Shown: positions 7,427-11,137 of the stretch, one piece after another
How the letters are laid out: each line of letters starts with the position of its first letter
Numbering within the stretch: position 1 is the stretch's first letter
NCBI GenBank assembly: GCA_003024985.2
Contig: PXIH01S0041314.1
Length of the DNA stretch: 11,137 nucleotides
Origin: Euperipatoides rowelli
Lineage: Eukaryota; Onychophora; Udeonychophora; Euonychophora; Peripatopsidae
Strand: one strand, 5' to 3'
The notes under the pieces: model-generated
What the model saw: only the letters and a program-made list of their open reading frames with translations
Database searches by the model: none
Told to the model about the DNA's origin: nothing
Made by a program: the position numbers and the translations under genes

Positions 7427-7569
7427 GCAGTTGAGCTTTTTATGCCATAAGGGCATGCTGTGTGGTCGAGGAGTTGAACCAAGGGGCTTGAAGCATGAGT
7501 GCCTTCAAGCTATAGGTTCTATCCTGGGTGTTGGTGGCATTGGTCCTTGAGATTAAAAAGCTCAACTGC
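7427..7569 (+). mobile_element. Possible tRNA-derived SINE remnant framed by 15-bp inverted repeat
   Basis: A box A-like word, tggtcgaggagt (7463-7474), and a box B-like word, ggttctatcc (7515-7524), lie 52 bp apart, which suits a class II (Leu/Ser-type) tRNA with a long variable arm. Compared with a canonical T-arm (ggttcgaatcc) the box B word has lost one base and changed another. Between them gcttgaa (7486-7492) pairs perfectly with ttcaagc (7504-7510). A convincing acceptor stem is not visible, so this is not a functional tRNA. The segment is enclosed by a perfect 15-bp inverted repeat, gcagttgagcttttt (7427-7441) and aaaaagctcaactgc (7555-7569). This is unusual for a SINE and could instead point to a small MITE. 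No clear target duplication or A-rich tail was found. Confidence 0.4.
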
Positions 7570-7764
7570 TTTCTTATTATATGTAATTGAGAATGTCTGT
7601 GTGAAAATTCATGTTTTACTATTTTTACATAGGGTCACATGATCGGAAGTGATGATTGTGCATGCTCCTGGACTTTAAAATATTTTCTATAACTTATACT
7701 GTATAGGCTATAAAAAAGATAAGATTTTTGTGCATCATATTAATGATGACTTATCAAACTGAAA
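7570..7764. other. AT-rich stretch with a TATA-like word
   Basis: tataaaaaag lies at 7709-7718, about 120 bp upstream of a GC box at 7831-7840. A TATA-like word alone is common in DNA this AT-rich. No transcript can be assigned, so I record the site without calling a promoter. Confidence 0.35.
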
Positions 7765-8100
7765 ATGGGTAGGTGTGATGTCTATCACAACTACTCTATT
7801 TCCGAAGCTCGAAGTTGCAAGTCCTCGGGGGTGGGCGGGGAACTTCGACAAAAATTTGAAAAAACATTCGAAAAAATATTACAAGTTACGAGGCGTTACA
7901 AATTGAAACGTGTTAAGCAGCTTTTCATGTCTGCGTATGTTTTATCAAGATGGCTAGTAGCCTTTTTTTTTTGTTTACAGTCCTAACCTTACCACAACCC
8001 TGAACCCTAACTACGTATTAAACCCACTTTTCCCCAACCCTATGATGATGAAGGGGTTTTGGGGATAATATGGGACAAAAGAGGGGCCTCTAGGGAATTC
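7765..8100 (+). other. GC-richer island with GC box and acceptor-like site
   Basis: This patch is richer in G, C and CpG than its surroundings. It holds gtgggcgggg (7831-7840), a good GC-box (Sp1/KLF-type) match. The words tcgaagtt (about 7809) and aacttcga flank it as an inverted pair. aagatggct lies near 7949, and a T10 run followed by gtttacag ends at 7980 and resembles a 3' splice acceptor. A 73-codon frame (7765-7986) crosses the patch and ends just after the acceptor-like site, with no known domain. Degenerate ccctaa words follow (7982-8011). It could be an old transposon fragment, a non-coding exon or a regulatory element, and sequence alone does not decide. Confidence 0.35.
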
Positions 8101-10740
8101 ACTCGAGCACCCAGCAAAATGTCTAAGTTAAGAGAAATAGGAATTGATGAGAACTTTATTTTAATATAGTATTCAAGTAAAATTTAGGATTAGGAGAGAG
8201 AGGGACACTGTGGGGGATGATCCATTGTCAAAATTAATTAGTATATTATATTTCTCAAGTAGGATTTATGAATGATGGCAATTAATATTTTTAATATTCT
8301 ATTTGACAGCCTGATAATGAGTCTTCCAAATCATGAAGTTTGATACCCAACTCATATGTATAGAATAATTTAATCAGATTATTTTGCCAAACTAAATCCG
8401 ATGCAGTCATTTTTTTTGGCCTAGGTTCAAACTTAGATATCAAAGAAGTAAGTCGCTTCTCTAGCATTCAAAATTAGGTCATCATAAACCTGCAATATAA
8501 CCGAGCCACCATTGTTTTTCTTCTTAAAAGATATTTTATAATAGGAAAGGCCAGGTAAAGCCAATTAGTGGCCTACGAAGCTACCGTACCTTTGTTAATT
8601 CGTAAAGGACATCAGGGGAGTTGTTACTGGTCTTAAAAATAGTTGAGAGCATTGATGTTTAGCGTACCATGTTCTTATGCTAACTAGTGAATCATAAACT
8701 TGTTTTTCATTAAAAATCAGATTTTTTTGTTCAAATGTACCCCGGTCTACAGGTAATATATTTGTTTTGTTATCCTTATATATATATATTTCAATTATAA
8801 ATGAGTGATGCTTTATATACTATAATACTGTTTATGATTGATTCTTGCTGATGATGATTTCACAGGTATATTACATGTGTATTTTTTATAGATACAGATA
8901 GATGATACTGTTGATGATTCAATTTTTTATTATGCCATTTCAGTTCTTTTATGTGTGTATATTTTTATGAATAATTTATAGATATTAAGTAGAGTTTGTA
9001 CTATAGTAGGCCTACTTTTACCTTGTTCATTGAGTACGCATAACAGGAATCATAAAATTGGTACGGTATAATGTAGGTTATTGCATTTAATTTTATTTTT
9101 TTGCCCTATACCCCAAATAGTTTCATTTGATATGCCCACTTGAATCTTTTTTGTTGCATTATATCACCCAGGCAGTTGATGAATTTTTACTTATGTAATA
9201 TTATATCATTGTGTAGATATCTATGATTAATAGAAACATAATTGGCATATATCAGAGCTTAATGATTTTTCATTTTTTGGTACAGACAGACAGTAATATG
9301 GTGACTTTACTTTTCAAGTTACAACAACAAACTACAATTCAAAAGACAGCTAACTAATGAACTGTAGATTATGATTTTGGTAGACTAAATTTAAGAAATT
9401 TTGAAGTAATAATACCGGTAGTTAAACAAACAATTAAGATACACAAAACATAAATAACTAACCCTTGACATTTCAATTTGGTGTAGTTTCTTGTGAAGAA
9501 AAGAAAAAAAAAAGTCCAATATCAGTTATAGCAGCTAAGTTTGCTATTTATATAAATCATATAATATATGTTTTAAAAGTAAATTTACTCATTTCTTTGT
9601 AATTTTATGTTTGTGTCCCAGTGAATAAAAATGGGAGGGAAGTTTTGATATGACTTTTAGTAGAAAAAAATTTTTTTTTCACCAGTTTAAGCCTNTTATG
9701 TATTAATATATAGATAATAAATTTTAACTCTTTAAATAAACTAAGTTTTATGATTAAATTATTTAAATTATGCTATTTTATTTTTTTAACAAAAAATAAA
9801 ATATTTAAAAACACACTGTGTACATTTTCCTTTATATCGTTATAATTTATTTATAAAATAAAACAGCCAACTGAAAGAGTAAAATACTGCTTGATTATTT
9901 GGCTTCTATTTCCCCACTCATCCTGTATGAAATCTTAGAAGAAAAAAAGCAGTGTCGACCATAAACTAAAGTTTTATTGATAATCTCTTGGGATCTTTCT
10001 TCAGTCATTTTGAAATGGAAATACTTCCATAAGTCACAGCACAGACTGAAAGGTTTAAAATAAAATTTGACATACTGTTGAACATTAAATTCTTGCAGTG
10101 AATTGTGATTATCCTGAGCATATTTAATAAAAGAAAATATACAAAAAGCATGATAGTTAGTGACTAAAGCAGGATACAGGACAAATGATGAAAATGCGAG
10201 ACTGTACCGCTAAAACTAGGACGTCTGGTCACTATAAAAATAGATTAAATAGACAGATAGAAATCAACATAATTAATAATACTAATTTATCAATATATCA
10301 TTTATTTCATTAATTTTAATGAGCCTGCTATTATTAATTAGTCTACTTGATAATGAACTTAATAATAATCCTATTCTTGTGTTATTATGACACCGATAAG
10401 GAAAACGATCCATCTTTATGTCAAATACATCACTGTAATGGCTGCTGATTTTAATCTATGTACCTAAATTAGCTTTATTTTTCATTTATTATCTTTATAT
10501 CTATATTATTTTCAAAGTATTGACTGTGTAAAGTGTTTTTTAATTGGTTTGAACAGTTATAAGCAGTGGATGAGCAACAGATGAACATTTACCAATATAT
10601 TACACAAAATGTATGTTTACATTTATAAGCATCGCCCAGGCCTTTAAACCACTCTAACAATGAAGACATTTTTATAAATTTCTTTGACATTTGGTTTCCC
10701 AAAAGTTATGAGGTCTAATGCCGAAGTTCTTTTTCTTTTC
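8101..10740. other. Long AT-rich intergenic or intronic stretch
   Basis: I find no open frame, RNA gene or paired terminal inverted repeat in these 2.6 kb. Small items are a TA run (8777-8789), a 12-bp palindrome agtaggcctact (9005-9016), an A/T foldback near 9774-9801, and an unresolved base at 9695. Polyadenylation-like aataaa words are frequent, as expected from composition, and mark nothing by themselves. Confidence 0.55.
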
Positions 10741-10779
10741 TCGCTAAGCAATCACCAGTCAGTGGTGATTGCTTAGCGA
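10741..10779. repeat. Perfect 17-bp stem, 5-nt loop hairpin
   Basis: tcgctaagcaatcacca (10741-10757) is followed by the loop gtcag and the exact reverse complement tggtgattgcttagcga (10763-10779). Perfect pairing over 17 bp with mixed base composition is unlikely by chance in DNA this AT-rich. The stem is too short for a typical animal pre-miRNA. It could be the centre of a palindromic repeat or a recent inverted duplication. Confidence 0.85.
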
Positions 10780-11137
10780 TTTTGTTTTCTGTGATAATTT
10801 TACTTAAGTGAATACACCAATGATCCTGACTTATGGCTAGGAGCGGTTGATATGACATGGCGACATGGTTAATGAATTGGATAAAGTGTGAATTAATTGT
10901 TAACTTTCAGCAGTCTTGACCTGACTTGCTGTGGTTTTAGTAAAGAAGAAAACTATCAACTTTAATTACTGTAATTGTCAAGTGTGTTAAATATCGGAAT
11001 GGCTGCAGTCCTGCCATTATATCTGGTTAACAGTCTACAAGATTGCAGTTGGCCATGGTTGGTGCCTAAATCGGGTAAATTTTGCACCTAAAAGATCATC
11101 AGTTTGGAATGCAAATGAGGACAAGTGGTAAGGGGGG
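10780..11137. other. Non-coding stretch at the right edge
   Basis: This is slightly less AT-rich than the preceding DNA, with no open frame of note and no recognised repeat. The window ends in it, so a feature starting beyond the edge could be missed. Confidence 0.5.

Noticed and set aside
7456-7535. Functional tRNA gene
   Set aside because: The box B-like T-arm has a deletion and a weak stem, and the acceptor halves do not pair. At best this is a decayed tRNA-derived repeat.
7359-7550. 63-codon frame ending in a Gly-rich tail
   Set aside because: It begins with TTG and its 3' half is the tRNA-like or SINE-like segment read as protein.
7982-8011. Interstitial telomere repeat
   Set aside because: Only three imperfect ccctaa-like words occur, without a regular 6-bp period.
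10741-10779. Rho-independent terminator or histone-type stem-loop
   Set aside because: The context is not bacterial, no gene lies upstream, and the stem does not match the short histone 3' stem-loop.

Overview
The window looks like non-coding, repeat-dominated nuclear DNA from an animal. The sequence is strongly AT-rich, carries many A/T homopolymer runs and microsatellites, has an unresolved base (n at 9695), and contains no convincing protein-coding exon, operon, rRNA or functional tRNA. Nested MITE-type DNA transposons, a possible tRNA-derived SINE remnant and a long GAT/GGT satellite fit an invertebrate metazoan, perhaps a marine lophotrochozoan or deuterostome. The taxon is an inference and cannot be fixed from this sequence alone.

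Layout. Positions 1-1337 are AT-rich with no gene and hold a near-perfect 94-bp hairpin (671-764) bracketed by a 12-bp direct repeat. Positions 1340-3115 hold three non-autonomous DNA transposons nested inside one another. The outermost is a pogo/Tigger-like element (CAGT termini, TA target site). A PIF/Harbinger-like MITE (1515-2877, TTA target duplication) is inserted in it, and a second Harbinger-like MITE (1829-2183, TAA target duplication) is inserted in that. The order of insertion can be read directly from the nesting. None of the three encodes a visible transposase, so each would have depended on enzymes supplied in trans.

Positions about 3578-6440 are a 2.9-kb satellite that is almost free of C on the + strand. 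It is built from GAT, GGT, AGT and GTTT words. One level up it contains in-register 15-bp minisatellite arrays. At the top level it shows a higher-order repeat of roughly 1.0-1.1 kb, in two fairly complete copies and one truncated copy. Long reading frames cross it on both strands (Asp/Gly/Cys-rich on +, His-rich on -). They are best explained by the repeat composition, not by genes.

Positions 6540-11137 are AT-rich intergenic or intronic sequence. They hold a TA/CA microsatellite, a diverged 74-bp tandem duplication (6945-7066), a possible tRNA-derived SINE piece framed by a 15-bp inverted repeat (7427-7569), a small GC-richer island with a GC box (about 7790-8100), and a perfect 17-bp hairpin (10741-10779). 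No gene-level system was found. The most informative structures are the three-level transposon nest and the higher-order organisation of the satellite.
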